Below are positions 47,735 to 58,813 of a DNA stretch of 64,000 nt, piece by piece. The notes under the pieces are model-generated. The model saw only the letters and a list, made by a program, of their open reading frames with translations, was not told the origin of the DNA and made no database searches. The stretch covers positions 62,001-126,000 of the forward strand of contig JADNYV010000021.1 in the NCBI GenBank assembly GCA_015501055.1, in the 5' to 3' direction. The DNA is from Mucidula mucida (taxonomy: Eukaryota > Basidiomycota > Agaricomycetes > Agaricales > Physalacriaceae). The position numbers were made by a program, and so were the translations under genes. The first letter of the stretch is position 1; every line of letters begins with the position of its first letter.

Positions 47735-49717
47735 ATGGCCACCACTGTAACGACGATGCCCGTAACGACAGGCCCATTCTTTCGTAGTGTGCAGTTTGCC
47801 GTGAGTTTAATCCATTTTATCTTTGTATCGTTCTGATGCGGCTCTGATAGGTTCTAATAGCGGGATTGGTCACTTTTACCGCTCCTGGGATGTTCGATGC
47901 GTACGTGCTCAAGCTCTATGTTCTACGCGTTTCCTAATGTTTTATTGGCAGTATGGGTAACGTAAGTAAAGCCCTCTCGACTGGACGGACGCGACATGAC
48001 CTTGCCTTCATTTACAGCTGGGAGCTGGAGGTGCCGCTGAGCCTTATGCCGTTTCCGCCGCCAACGCGCTGGTATATGGATTGATGGTCGTTTTCTGCAT
48101 ATCGGCCGGTGGTTTTATCAACAGGATCGGTTTAAGATGGACAATGGTTCTTGGAACGATTGGATATCCTCTATATGGCGCTGGCTTGTGCGTAACTGTT
48201 TCCTCTCGCAGCACTCCTTCTGAGTTCGCTTCGTACGCAGATACACAAACAGCTACTCGTCTCTCTCGTGGTTTATGCTTTTTGGTACGTTCCATCATTC
48301 TGTTTGAGAGCCTCCTCTAAACCTCGCGCTCATACCAGGTAGCGTGTTCTGTGGAATCTCGTAAGTTTGTTTCTATCGGTAGGACCTCGATTCTAATGTG
48401 GCGGTAGCGCTGGCTTCTTCTGGGCGGCAGAAGCCACCATCTAGTACGTCCTCGTAACTTCTATGCATAAATCAGATGCTGATATCCCGCTCTAGCATCG
48501 GATACCCCGCCGCAGGTGACAAAGCAAAAGTAAGCAATCGTCGTAACTGGCTTCTTGAGCATTCGTGAATCCTTGACCTGTAGTTCCTCGCCCAATGGGC
48601 ATTCTGGAAAAATATCGCACCTGCTATTGGAGGTGCAGTCAACCTGGCAGTAAATGTTAATCGCTCAACTTCGGGCGTAATCAGTCGCGGTACGTGCTAC
48701 ATACTGATGTTTCCTGTACGACTTTGCTTATAAGTCTGTCATGTAGCCACCTACATCGTCTTCATTGTCATCATGTGCTTGGGACTGCCGATATCATGTT
48801 CGTCCTTTCCGTATTCACGTTTTCAATCACCTCTGAACATGGTATAGTATTACTCCCTGCACCCGAGACGGTCTGGAGATCAGACGGTACCACCATCTCG
48901 TTGAAAAGAGGCACCAGTCTTTTCGGAGAGATTTTCAAAGTCTTGAAGTTACTGCGGGAAAAGCGTGCAAGTAATTTCCCCTACAATCCACGATCCCTGA
49001 CCAATGCCCCTTCTAGATTATTCTCCTGCTTCCCGCATTCCTATTTTCATACTTCTACCTCCCATACCAGTCGAATTTTCTCAGCCTCTACTTCACCGTC
49101 CGAGCACGGGCCTTCTCCAGTCTTCTCAGTCCGTTCGCGGGAATCGTCAGCAGCTACACAATGGGGTACTATCTCGACAGCCGTCGCTCTCCCGCCCACA
49201 TTCGGGGAAGCATCGTTCTCGTAAGTGTAACCCTCCCGCTCTGCAAGAACCTCATTTAATCTCCATACAGGCTATCATCCTTCTTTTCCAGATCGGAATA
49301 TGGACGTGGACATCGGTGTTGCAGAATATATTTATCAAGGACCCGCCCACGCTGGACTGGACGAGCTCCGGTTTCGGACGTGCTTACGCGCTGGTGTTCT
49401 TCTACTCCTTCGTCGGACAGGCCACGCAGAATTACATGTACTGGGTCATCTCGCATTTCACTTCGTCGATGGACGGACTGTCGCGATACGCGGGGTTGTT
49501 TAGGTCTATTGAGGCGTTGGGTCAGACTATTGCGTGGGCGATCGCATCGCAAGACTATATAAGCAAGTGGGTGCTGATTGGGCTGAACTTTGGAGGCTTG
49601 ACATTTGCGCTGTCGTTGGCCTTTCTTGTGGTAACAAAGTTGGAGGACGCAAAGGAGGAGCATCAGGATACGGATCCGCGGTCGGAGACTTCGTCTGTCA
49701 AAAAGTCGCCGATTTGA
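47735..49717 (+). CDS. UNC93-like membrane transporter
   Basis: This is a multi-pass protein of the UNC93/DUF895 branch of the major facilitator superfamily; substrates of fungal members are mostly unknown. The start at 47735 gives MATTVTTMPVTTGPFFRSVQ. Exons add GLVTFTAPGMFDAMG, VSAANALVYGLMVVFCISAG, INRIGLRWTMVLGTIGYPLY, YTNSYSSLSWFMLFG, CGISAGFFWAAEATI, GYPAAGDKAKFLAQWAFWK, YQSNFLSLYFTVRARAFSS, AGIVSSYTMGYYLD, IILLFQIGIWTWT and FGRAYALVFFYSFVGQATQN. The C-terminal tail is hydrophilic and ends SSVKKSPI at the TGA at 49715-49717. About ten short introns are needed; all the joins I checked keep the frame. Confidence 0.88.
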
Positions 49718-51098
49718 TGGTAACGTTCTGCAGGAGGAGAGAATCCTGTAAAAGTATACATAAACCCTACATAGTATGGGTTTATGTGGATCAGGCACTG
49801 TAATTTGGAGTACAGAATATGTTGAAGTTGAACGTTGAAAGATTGAGTACTTAATAAGATGGTTTTATTTGCACTCTTGACCGTAAAACAACGACAATTC
49901 GACAGCTAAGGAATCTGTATTTCACCGATATCTGCCTTCCACGCCGTTGTCGGAGGATGCTTACCACTGATTCCTGAAGCAAGTCAACATTTTTGCTCTT
50001 GATCTTCAGTGCCTCGCTGCGCCATGCTACTTCGGACTCTGACGTGTTTCGTCTATCTCAGAGGCCATAGATAGGCTATTGTCAGACATATGAACCTCTC
50101 ATTGTCCCTCTCATTATAGATTTCATTCGACGCGCCATAAGTCCAACTCTTTATCGGTGTGAAACAGACCAGAATGGCCAGCGGAGCGGAACGTGACTCT
50201 TCCGCGCTGCGTTTCATGAAATATGATCTCAAACGTCGAACGACCAACGGAATCTCCTCTCGAAAAGTGCTGCGCCACATAGTTACGTAACTACGGGAGC
50301 CGGACCGGAATTCGGATAAGGAAAAAGACTTTGACCAAGACAACCAACATGAATAACACCATCTTTGCATAGCTCTGAACAAGCTCGATACCGTGACAGT
50401 CAATGAATCCTGAAGCAAGTCGTGTTTCTCGGTCTTTACACGGAATTCTTGCTTCACCTGCAAACAACTCAACATTCTAGGATGTCGACGACACCGCCGA
50501 GCTGACGATCCAACAACCGCCCAGATTAGAAGAAAGCATTACGGATGTTAAGACTCGTTCTAATATAGTTATCAGTGTTCCCACTAACAGCGCCTTTAAG
50601 ATTCTATTTCCATCAGTTTGGAATGATAAGATGATTATCGAACCTGTCAATTGGGGAGGGAATGACCGCCATCCTTCTCGGCAAGGCCTAAAACGCGTAT
50701 CGAACCGCGGCTATGACTTGACTGTGCCCTTCCTGCTTTGCAGAATTTCCTATTCTGCTTCTCCGACTCGGAGAGAAGCGTGCCTGAGTGGCTCACTTAC
50801 CCCTCTTCGTCGACGTTCGCCTCGCTTTTATGTGCTTGATAACCCTGGCCTCGTTAATCAGACTCTTGGCACACATTGTGCTCGTCGAGAAAGGGAGTTG
50901 ATGAAGCACCAAAATCAAGCGCATGGCCACTATGAAAGTCCTCCGCCTCACATCCGGCGTGAACGTTTCTATATCCGTAAGAACCCAGGGAACCACATTC
51001 GGACAGGAACTCCCACCCTGGCCTCCCTCCGACTCGGAATCTTACCTAGATCTGTATATAGACTCAACGACAGCCGGCCTCACGAAGTATTAGCCTAC
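49718..51098. other. Intergenic, possible gene remnant
   Basis: No full gene was recognised. On the minus strand two short coding-like segments resemble each other: KIKSKNVDLLQES near 49970-50010 and FRVKTEKHDLLQDS near 50400-50450. They may be remnants of a repeat-containing or duplicated gene. The long plus-strand frame 50631-51284 shows no domain and overlaps the P450 start in another frame. Confidence 0.35.
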
Positions 51099-53147
51099 AT
51101 GGCGACACCTATCGTTCTTCTCTTGGCTGGAGTATGCTCGCTCATCTTTCTGTACACTCTACTATTAGCGCGTAAGCGTGTGGCGCCTTTACCTCCCGGC
51201 CCGGTTAATAACTTCGGATGCAGCCCATCGATGTCTCCGTATGCGTGCGTTGCTCGATCGGGTGTACGCTTGAAGGTCTCATAGTCCAGTACACAGTTCG
51301 TTTCAGGAAATGGAGCGCCTTTTCCAGGAGCACGGGCCCGTCGTCACTCTCCGATCCGACTCGAAGCCTATTATCATGATAGGCCGACGGCACGAAGCAA
51401 TAGAGCTCATGGAGAAGGAGGGCGCATCTCTGGCGGACCGCCCTCAGTGGGTTGCTGCTAGTGAAGTTGTTTCCGGTGGTATGAGAATTCTTCTCGTCAA
51501 TGCCGGTAAACGATTCCGCAAATTGAGACGGTAGATGCTCTTCATTTTACGTACAAGTCTAGAAGCCTGATTCACCTGTCTAGAGCATTGCATAGTCATC
51601 TCCAAGTGAAAGCCTTGGGAAGCTACGAGCCTCTACAGATGCACCACGCCCGAAACATGATTCTCGATGTGATAGATGATCCTGATAATCACATCTGCCA
51701 TGTTAAGAGGTGAAGACTTTCTTCTTTTCGCATGACTTCCTGGGTATTGAAGCGTCTCCAGGTTTGCAGCCTCTTTCATCTTATCGTTAACGTATGGAAA
51801 AACAATGCCAACGTCTGCGAATGATCCCGATGTAATAGCCATTGGGCGCGCTCTGCAAAGGGTAGGCATGGCTGTACGACCTGGCGCGTATAAGGTGGAT
51901 CAATATCCATTGCTACGGTAACCTTTCACAGTCGGACGTCTAGCGTTCGTGACTTCTAATCCAGTCAATATATTCAGATATATCCCGTGGTACCAACGAG
52001 AGCTGCGCACATGGCACAACGAAGAGCTGACGTTGTTCCGGAATCAGCTGAATTCCGTGAGGAAGAGTATCGTGAGTGTATTGTGTGGCGTCTTCTTCTT
52101 CTTTCCGACGGCCGTGTCTAGGACAAAGTGGATGACTGCTTCGGGAAATACCTCATTCAGAATCAGAAGGCGCTTGACCTTAGTGATGATGAGGCTGCCT
52201 ATCTTGCTGGCACGATGTTTGGGGCTGGGTCGGCGACAACTGCTGCTACCATCAGCTTGATCATCATGGCGGCTGCATGTTTCCCTCAAGCACAAAGGAC
52301 GGTCCAAGCTCAGCTTGATCAGGTCCTTGGAACAGGGCGTGGTGAGTTACCTATACCGCTAGACGCGTCGAACTTATCTCTTCCTGCTACTTAGCACCTA
52401 CATTTTCGGATCATGAAGAGCTTTCTCAGGTCACCGCATTCATACTTGAGACGTACCGCTGGCGACCCGTTGCTGGAAGTGGTAAAGAAATATTTTCACA
52501 GCTTTTAATTGTATGTTGGCTCACGTTTCTTTTTGATGATATTAGGATTTGCCCATCGCGCGACGAAAGATATCATATGGGCAAGTCGACTTTTCTTCGA
52601 CTTTGTTTCTCCTTTCTTACTCCGAACAGGACCGCTATTGTATACCAAAGGGCGCCATTGTTACTGGCAATCATTGGCGAGCGGCGCTTTCGTTGGGCGA
52701 CCCGACTTGGCTCCTAACGCTTTGAAAAGGTCCATATGCCGAGATCCTCTTTTCTTCGAGGATCCAGAGGAATTTCGACCGGATCGCTGGTTGAACTTGC
52801 AAGGACGGATCAAGGAAGACGTGACATTCTTCAACTTTGGTTTCGGTCGCCGGTAAGACTTTTTGCCTCTCTCAGCGCGCGCCGGGGGCATTGCTGAAAC
52901 GTTTTTGTAGTGTCTGTCCTGGCCAGCATCTGGCTGACAAGTAAGCACTGCCATTTGATTCATTTGTTTCTCCTTCTGACTTGCCCGTCATCCAAGGTCT
53001 ATATTCATATGCGCCGCCCTACTGCTATGGGCTTTCAACATTTCCGAGGACAGCAAATCCCCCATCGACACCACGAACTTCACGGGTGGAGTCAACATTG
53101 CGCCCAAGGACTTTACTGCTCGATTCAACAACGGATACCCGAACTGA
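51099..53147 (+). CDS. Cytochrome P450 with two GC-AG introns
   Basis: This is a membrane-bound P450 monooxygenase of the type often annotated in mushrooms as O-methylsterigmatocystin oxidoreductase-like; the true substrate is unknown. It starts MATPIVLLLAGVCSLIFLYT, a membrane anchor, followed by a PLPPGP hinge. The next 30 residues do not match the family and may reflect a missed exon or base error near 51209-51309. Later exons give HGPVVTLRSDSKPIIMIG, RILLVNAGKRFRKLRR, YGKTMPTSANDPDV, the I-helix AGTMFGAGSATTA, ETYRWRP (ExxR), FRPDRW and the heme loop FGFGRRVCPGQ with its Cys ligand. The I-helix acid, normally Asp before Thr-Thr, is Ala. Introns 52581-52629 and 52677-52729 begin with GC. 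The last exon ends FTARFNNGYPN. Confidence 0.88.
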
Positions 53148-53337
53148 AAGGACTATTATCACACTACGCACCACAAGTTTAGCATCTAGCTCTACATAAT
53201 GACCAGTAATTTATTACAACAACAAATACCCGTTAATTTACATGTGTCGCCCTCCACAAGATACATGTCAGAATAGTCAACAGCCCTGTTGGATGCGGAA
53301 TACCCGACAACATCTAGTCATCATCCAATGACAAACA

Positions 53338-54762
53338 CTAAAATCGACAGTGAGATATTGACAACGTTACTGTCAGAACGCATACCCTAAACTCGATGAA
53401 GGCATCAGTGGCGTCGTCTTTCTTCCCCGGCTTTGAAGATGGCGTAGGCATCAGGAACTGTAAACTGAGCAGCCCCTCGTCATCTATCCGTAGCGAGGTC
53501 TTGGTGGAACTTTGCAAAGCCCTTAGTGCGCGGGAGATGTGACTGAACGGTAGCTAGAACCAAGGTTAGATATTAACAACGCTTAGTGATCACACCGACC
53601 TAAAACTGACGATCCTGAGCATTCAAAGGACTCGAGAACGTCGCGATCGTTTGGATAGTCCATCTGTTGGCTGTTCAAGCAACAGCGGGCTCAAGGAAGA
53701 GTCACACAAACCTCGGTGCTCCAAAGTCCCTGTTGCCTGTATGCGAAGCATGGGCTTGAGCGCTACTTTGCCCTTCCTGGCTTGACCGGGGTCGTCAGAA
53801 GGAGGCGGGTTTCCGATAAAAGTCAGCTTTTCGCAGGATGGATCGAGCTCGGAGAGTGCGTCTCGCAGCCATGAAGACTATCATAGAAGATCAGACGTTG
53901 TTCACCATGGAGGTGGACCAATCTTGCCTTTAATATGATCTTCAAGACCCTTGATGTCTGGTCACGAGAAGAAGAACAAGAGCAAGGCGACGTACATTCT
54001 TTCGCTCTCAAATGGCAGTTCGAGATGCGGCTCCGCATCGAACGTGATATCTCACACGTCGTCGTGGGTCCGCTCGCGTCTTCCGCTCTGTACACACGTC
54101 AGAACGTGGTCGGCTCATACACAGAGTTCAACCGACAGAAGCAGCGTCAACGGATATCCAGCCCCAGCATACGACATGCGCATGCCCGTCCGTTTCTCCG
54201 ATCCCCACTGACGAAATTGTACATCCCTTTCCCTCTCCCGTCGTTGCTGGCCGGCATATCATCGCCATCCGAGTCATCGCCGCCCACTCTCCTCCATCGC
54301 GTAACCTTGCCACCACCACCGCTGCTGCTGCCCGTGTAACTCGACCCCCCTGCTGTCCCGAATATGTTCAGACACTCAATCAACGTGTTGAGCGGAATCT
54401 CAAACGCCGCACTGTCCTCATCGTCGTCGTCGTGATCGTCTGTCGTGGTTCTCTTCGTCAGATTCAGAGTGATACTCGTACTCGTCGAATATCCCGGAAA
54501 AGATGAAGGCTGTGCCAAGGAGTGTTCGGGCTTCTTCGGCGACTAATATGAAGCCTCGTTTGGTTACAGTTACCGTAGCTCGCTGGGCCGTATGCGTCAG
54601 CATAGCGCTAGAGGTGGCGCACTGACTGACATTGACAAAGTTGACACCGCGCAAGAGGGCTGCAAAGTACCGAACGTCGTGAACAGATGCTTTCAGAACC
54701 TAATGTCGCTACACATGAGAACAGATGCGCGCTTTCTGAACGTAGTGGCCTACCGGTAACAT
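53338..54762 (-). CDS. RAD1: RAD1 checkpoint clamp subunit, frame broken several times
   Basis: RAD1 is one of the three subunits of the 9-1-1 clamp that marks damaged DNA for the checkpoint. Translated pieces follow the family order: VLKASVHDVRYFAALLRGVN, RATVTVTKRGFILVAEEART, FIFSGIFDEYEY, FEIPLNTLIECLNIFG, MRMSYAGAGYPLTLL, DASGPTTTCEI, TFDAEPHLELPF, WLRDALSELDPSCEKLTFIG, MDYPNDRDVLESFE and FSHISRALRALQSSTKTSLR. They need frame shifts near 54430-54450, 54041-54050, 53721-53730 and 53541-53550. Three of these vanish if a T or G run is one base longer. The start at 54762, giving MLP before an intron, is a guess. CDC123 ends 114 bp upstream on the same strand. Confidence 0.82.
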
Positions 54763-54876
54763 GACCGTCAAGAAGAACGCGTTGTTTGGAGTTGTTAGGG
54801 CAATCCGATCGTCTCTTGTGTTCAAATTCAATGCAAGGAACAGCTTTATGATAATTTGTCTATATACAGCACACTC

Positions 54877-56079
54877 TCAGTCGTCATGTAAGCCGCTCTT
54901 CACTTCCTGCTGCCACACTTGAGCAAATTCGTCAATATCGCGTCCGCTAGCGATGGATAGGCCTCGAACGGCACCATGTTATGCTGATTCGCGGGCGCAT
55001 TGGTATTCGCCGCTGGATGCGCGCGAGAATCGATAGTCTTTATGACTGGCAGATTCCCATCGTCCCCTGCTTCATGTATCTCCCATAACTCATCATAGGT
55101 AAATAAAAGTGGATCCGTACGGCTTGCGTAAGGGTTGAAATCGACGATGTGAGCACGCGAAAGGTCGCGCGTGAGGAGGACATCAAAGGAATCTGTATCT
55201 CATCAAGTGGCCGAGCGTGATTGGCTGCAAGAAGACTTACAGTTTTTACTACTGCCCCATTTTGGCTTGATAACAGTCTCCCAGAGACGAACTACGGTCC
55301 GAACTATAGTGCGCTGAGTCGGAGGATCGTTCCAAAACTCGTAATAGTTCATGTCGCGCTGTGATATGCCTACAAAGTTCATGGTTCTGCCCTAAATGGA
55401 AAAGAGGAAGAAACTTACCGAGCAGGACATCGTTCCGCACAAAGCAACGACATTCTCGTCCCCGGTCGAAAGAATACCACTTGCGCAACACCAGTTCCAA
55501 GTTGTATAGAGGACGACTTGACTCGGGCTCCGTACAACCATCAAACACCGATTCGTAGCTCAAATCATGACTGATGAAATCGGACGATTTCACAAGCAAA
55601 TAGACATCCGCAGGAGACGTGCATTTTAACGGAGAGGACGGAGGTAAAATCCACGACGCGTCCTATAGAGTCTGAGCGATGATCCAAACAACAGAAGAAG
55701 CCATACCCTTGGAGAAGAGAAATTCAGCTTTGGAAAGACCGCTCCGTATTCTTCAATCGCTTTTCTGATCTGCTGATCCAATTCCGGGAACGCGTATCGT
55801 TGGGCGGTGTCCTCTTCTTCTTCTTCGTCATCAGGTTCTTCACTGGCGACACAGTCATTATCATCAATGACCAACAGACAAATAGTCGCGGACAGACGTG
55901 TCTTCCAGTCCAGAGCCCTCCGGGACTATGACTCCATCCGCATTGAGATATTCCACAAACTCAACAGAAAGAGGCCGAATAACAGTCGATTTTATACTAT
56001 TCGACGCAAATCGAGGGTACCAGGACGAGAATTGGCACGCGAGAACGTCTGTCGAAGTAATCGTTGGCAGCACAGTCAT
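54877..56079 (-). CDS. CDC123: CDC123 eIF2 assembly factor
   Basis: CDC123 (D123) is an ATP-grasp protein that loads the gamma subunit of translation factor eIF2 during its assembly. The start at 56079 gives [20 protein letters not shown], then [20 protein letters not shown] and [15 protein letters not shown]. Exons continue with an acidic run, [101 protein letters not shown] and [11 protein letters not shown], ending [13 protein letters not shown] at 54877. Four short introns interrupt it; all joins I checked keep the frame. The ATG is only 41 bp after the stop of the TRAPPC12 gene on the same strand. Confidence 0.94.
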
Positions 56080-56120
56080 GGTGGTGGAAAAGAAAGGGGC
56101 TATTCTGCTTATTATGGCTA

Positions 56121-58281
56121 CTACGTCGTCGGCATCTTCAAACACGTCGTTCTCAGTCCATCTCCACTCCACTGTGCGACTTGAATCAAAAGCTCTCTCT
56201 TCTTCTCCGTGGCAGTCGCCGACCGCAATTCGTATAACGTGGCTGATTTAGAGGGTCAGGCATGTTGAGAAATAGTGATCAAGGACGTACATAAATTGAA
56301 AAGGAACGGCTCAGCAACAACGACACTAGACGGCGACGTGCGGAGTGCCTTTTCTAAAACGTCGATACCCTAGAAAAGTGTCAGGCAGTGCCATCTTCAA
56401 AATTTGAAGCAATACCTCCTTGAGCTTTCCCTGCCCCAACAGCGCAACAGCCAGATTATTGACCGCCGCATAATTCTCCGCATCCGCCTCCAACACAGAT
56501 CTAAGCACCTCCGCAGCACTCTCCCACTCCCCATTCGCCGTCGCCAACAACGCCGCATTCATATCTTTGACACTCTGCTCAACAGTCTCATCAGCCGCCA
56601 CGATGGAAAAGTGCTTGGCCGCCCTCCCGAGCTGGCCCGCTTGAAGATAAATCCTGCCCACTGTAGAGCGCAGTGCAGGAGCGGCCGTTCCGCTCTGGTT
56701 GCAAAGCGGCTCCAAGAGTTTAGTCGCGGCACCAAAGTCCTGATCCAAATTAACATAATACTACACCTGATAGAATGTACTGCTCACCTTCATTTCCATA
56801 AACTGCGATGCAATGATAAGCGCGATGCGCGCCCCACGTTCCTTCCACATCGCGACGGACGTCGGATCGTCAGTGCACTTGCGCGCGCGCACGCGACATT
56901 TCGAGAGAAGAGTGTTGAGCGAGTCGATGTAGGCCATGTAATCCCCAGCCCAGTAATGGAGGCGGGTCTGCATGACCTCAAGTTCAAACGGTAGCAGACG
57001 TTCGTACACCCAATCGCGAGCACTTTGTGGCGCAATGCCATTGAGGACAGAGAAAAGGTTGGTGCATTCAGCAGACGTCTGGTTGAAGAGCCGCAGCCGC
57101 GCGAGACACGCGAGCCGGAGATACCACAGCTCTAAAATCATTCCCAGATCTTCAGGATTGGTTGTAACGAGCCTGTCGCGCGCCATCCTCGCGAGCGCTC
57201 GCCAGCTGTTCGTCATCTATAGCACTCAATTCAATACAATAAATCCTCACTCTGAACGACAACTTACGACGAGGGTATTGAAATTGCTGTTCTGCCACTC
57301 GCCAGAGGAATCGCGAAAGGGACGCTTGTCAGATGGATAAATATATTTCGTTAATAATGTAGTCAACGGATCAGTCTAAAAGTACTCGAGTACGTTAAAC
57401 TTCTAGACAACCACCACATAAGAGGATAGGAAAGAGGGCGGCGCACATTCGGAATGGGTAAAAACATCGTGGGCAACACGAGTCCAGGAAGATACAGGTC
57501 GGGTGCCTCTTCCTCCTCTGGGTCGCTGTCAACCGGTGGCGGTGGAGGAGGCATGTCTTTATTGACGTCCGGAGGAGGAGGTACTGGAGACGATGTCGTA
57601 GAAGGCGAATGATCGTAGACTTGACCATCATCCGAGCTTTGTTCGTCATCGATTAGGAATGGATCCGGGGCCTCCGGCTCGTTGTAAACTGTTGTGAAGA
57701 TTTGCGACGACGACGGCTCTGTTACTTCCTTGGCCTCCTCGGTTGCTCCTCAATGGGCTGCGCAGCCTCGGTGTCCTCTTCGACAAGGTGAACCGCCTCG
57801 GTGTCCTGCTCGACAAGGTGCACCGCCTCGTATCCTCCTCGACAAGCTGTTGCACCTTCTCCGGCTCCTCGCCGACGACTTCAAGCGTGTTCGACGTCAT
57901 TAATTCGCTCGAGGACGCTGAAGACGACGACGATGATGATGAATATTCGCGGTGATGGTCCGGTTCTGGCTGTTCTAGAGAGTCGCTACTACGCGGCGGG
58001 ACGTAACTGTAAGGATGGGGAATGGGAATGGGCGCAAATTCGTTGGTGGTAGTGGTAGTAATAGGAGGAGGAGGGAGAATGGTGGGAACAATGTTTGGAT
58101 TCGGCCGCGGCGACAGGGCGTCCAAACTGACTAGCCGGCGATGGTTGCCGGTACCTCCAATGTGCGGCAAGTGGCTCATCGACGCAAAGCGCCTCACTCT
58201 CCGGGCTCCCTTCTTCATCTTCGATACAACATCTTTCACGGGAGAGCGGTGCACAGCGGGTGGCTCAGCAGCGTTGGGCAT
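56121..58281 (-). CDS. TRAPPC12: TRAPPC12-like TPR protein, two frame breaks in the N-terminal region
   Basis: This is a TPR protein homologous to TRAPPC12, a subunit of the TRAPPIII complex acting in ER-Golgi and autophagy trafficking. The start at 58281 gives [20 protein letters not shown]; a TATATAA box lies 50 bp upstream. The N-terminal 250 residues are low complexity with a VEEDT repeat. Two one-base losses (57826-57835 and 57741-57750) separate this from the conserved part: [54 protein letters not shown], then TPR helices such as [20 protein letters not shown] and [20 protein letters not shown], ending [14 protein letters not shown] at 56121. Repeat units next to the first break read GACACCGAGG where the break reads GATACGAGG, which supports a lost C. 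Confidence 0.85.
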
Positions 58282-58330
58282 ATTTGGGCAAGTCGAAATG
58301 TTTTGAGGGTCAGCTATCCCAGACCGCGCC

Positions 58331-58337
58331 TTATATA
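58331..58337 (-). promoter_or_regulatory. TATA box of the TRAPPC12 gene
   Basis: On the minus strand this reads TATATAA, about 50 bp upstream of the ATG at 58281. A start site some 30 bp downstream would make the ATG at 58281 the first one in the message and exclude the in-frame ATG at 58362. Confidence 0.55.
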
Positions 58338-58813
58338 CCCTGCCCGGCTCGATTACGCCCATCCATCCTAGATCACTCGATCTTCATGGGAACGATGTCA
58401 CGCCGAGACGGCAAACAGACCTACCTTTCAGAATTGGCAAAGTAGCACCGAATGTACGCGACAATGGACCCCGCCCCGCAATGGACCACCAGAATAACAA
58501 AAGATTCAAAACAGATAGGAAAATATCGGACCGTGGTCGGTGCATGCTGGCTGGCCACCTCCAGGTCGTGGCGTGATGGAGCCATCTGCCGATCTAGACC
58601 CCAAAACGTGTATTCCAGCTGGTCCTCGATTGAACACAGCGTCAAATACTTGCGGGCGTTCATTGAACAATCCGAGCCGATAACTGTATAATGATCCTAG
58701 TGTAATATTCCATACGAAAGCGCGACAACGAACGGGACATGAGCTGTGTACAAAATACAGGTGGCTCCCCATATGCAGAACGTCCAAGAAACAGAAACAC
58801 CCCCACCGCTTAC

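Noticed and set aside
50631..51284. A 217-codon plus-strand frame before the P450 gene
   Set aside because: No recognisable domain, arginine- and proline-rich in a random manner; its end is simply the first P450 exon in the same frame, so only the part from 51099 is kept.
52677..52729. The P450 segment LGDPTWLLTL as real coding sequence
   Set aside because: It ends in a stop, has no counterpart in P450s and contains a CTAAC branch site; reading it as a GC-AG intron restores the family sequence.
1..53147. A terpene biosynthetic cluster formed by acyltransferase, terpene synthase and P450
   Set aside because: The three genes are 15-36 kb apart with many housekeeping genes between them, so clustering is not supported.
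53890..53935. A third clear GC-AG intron in RAD1 after KIILK
   Set aside because: A GT donor nine bases downstream also keeps the frame, so the GC reading is only a possibility.
54450..54500. A 31-nt candidate intron that would repair the first RAD1 frame break
   Set aside because: Below the plausible intron size, and it would delete the conserved EYEY part of the protein.
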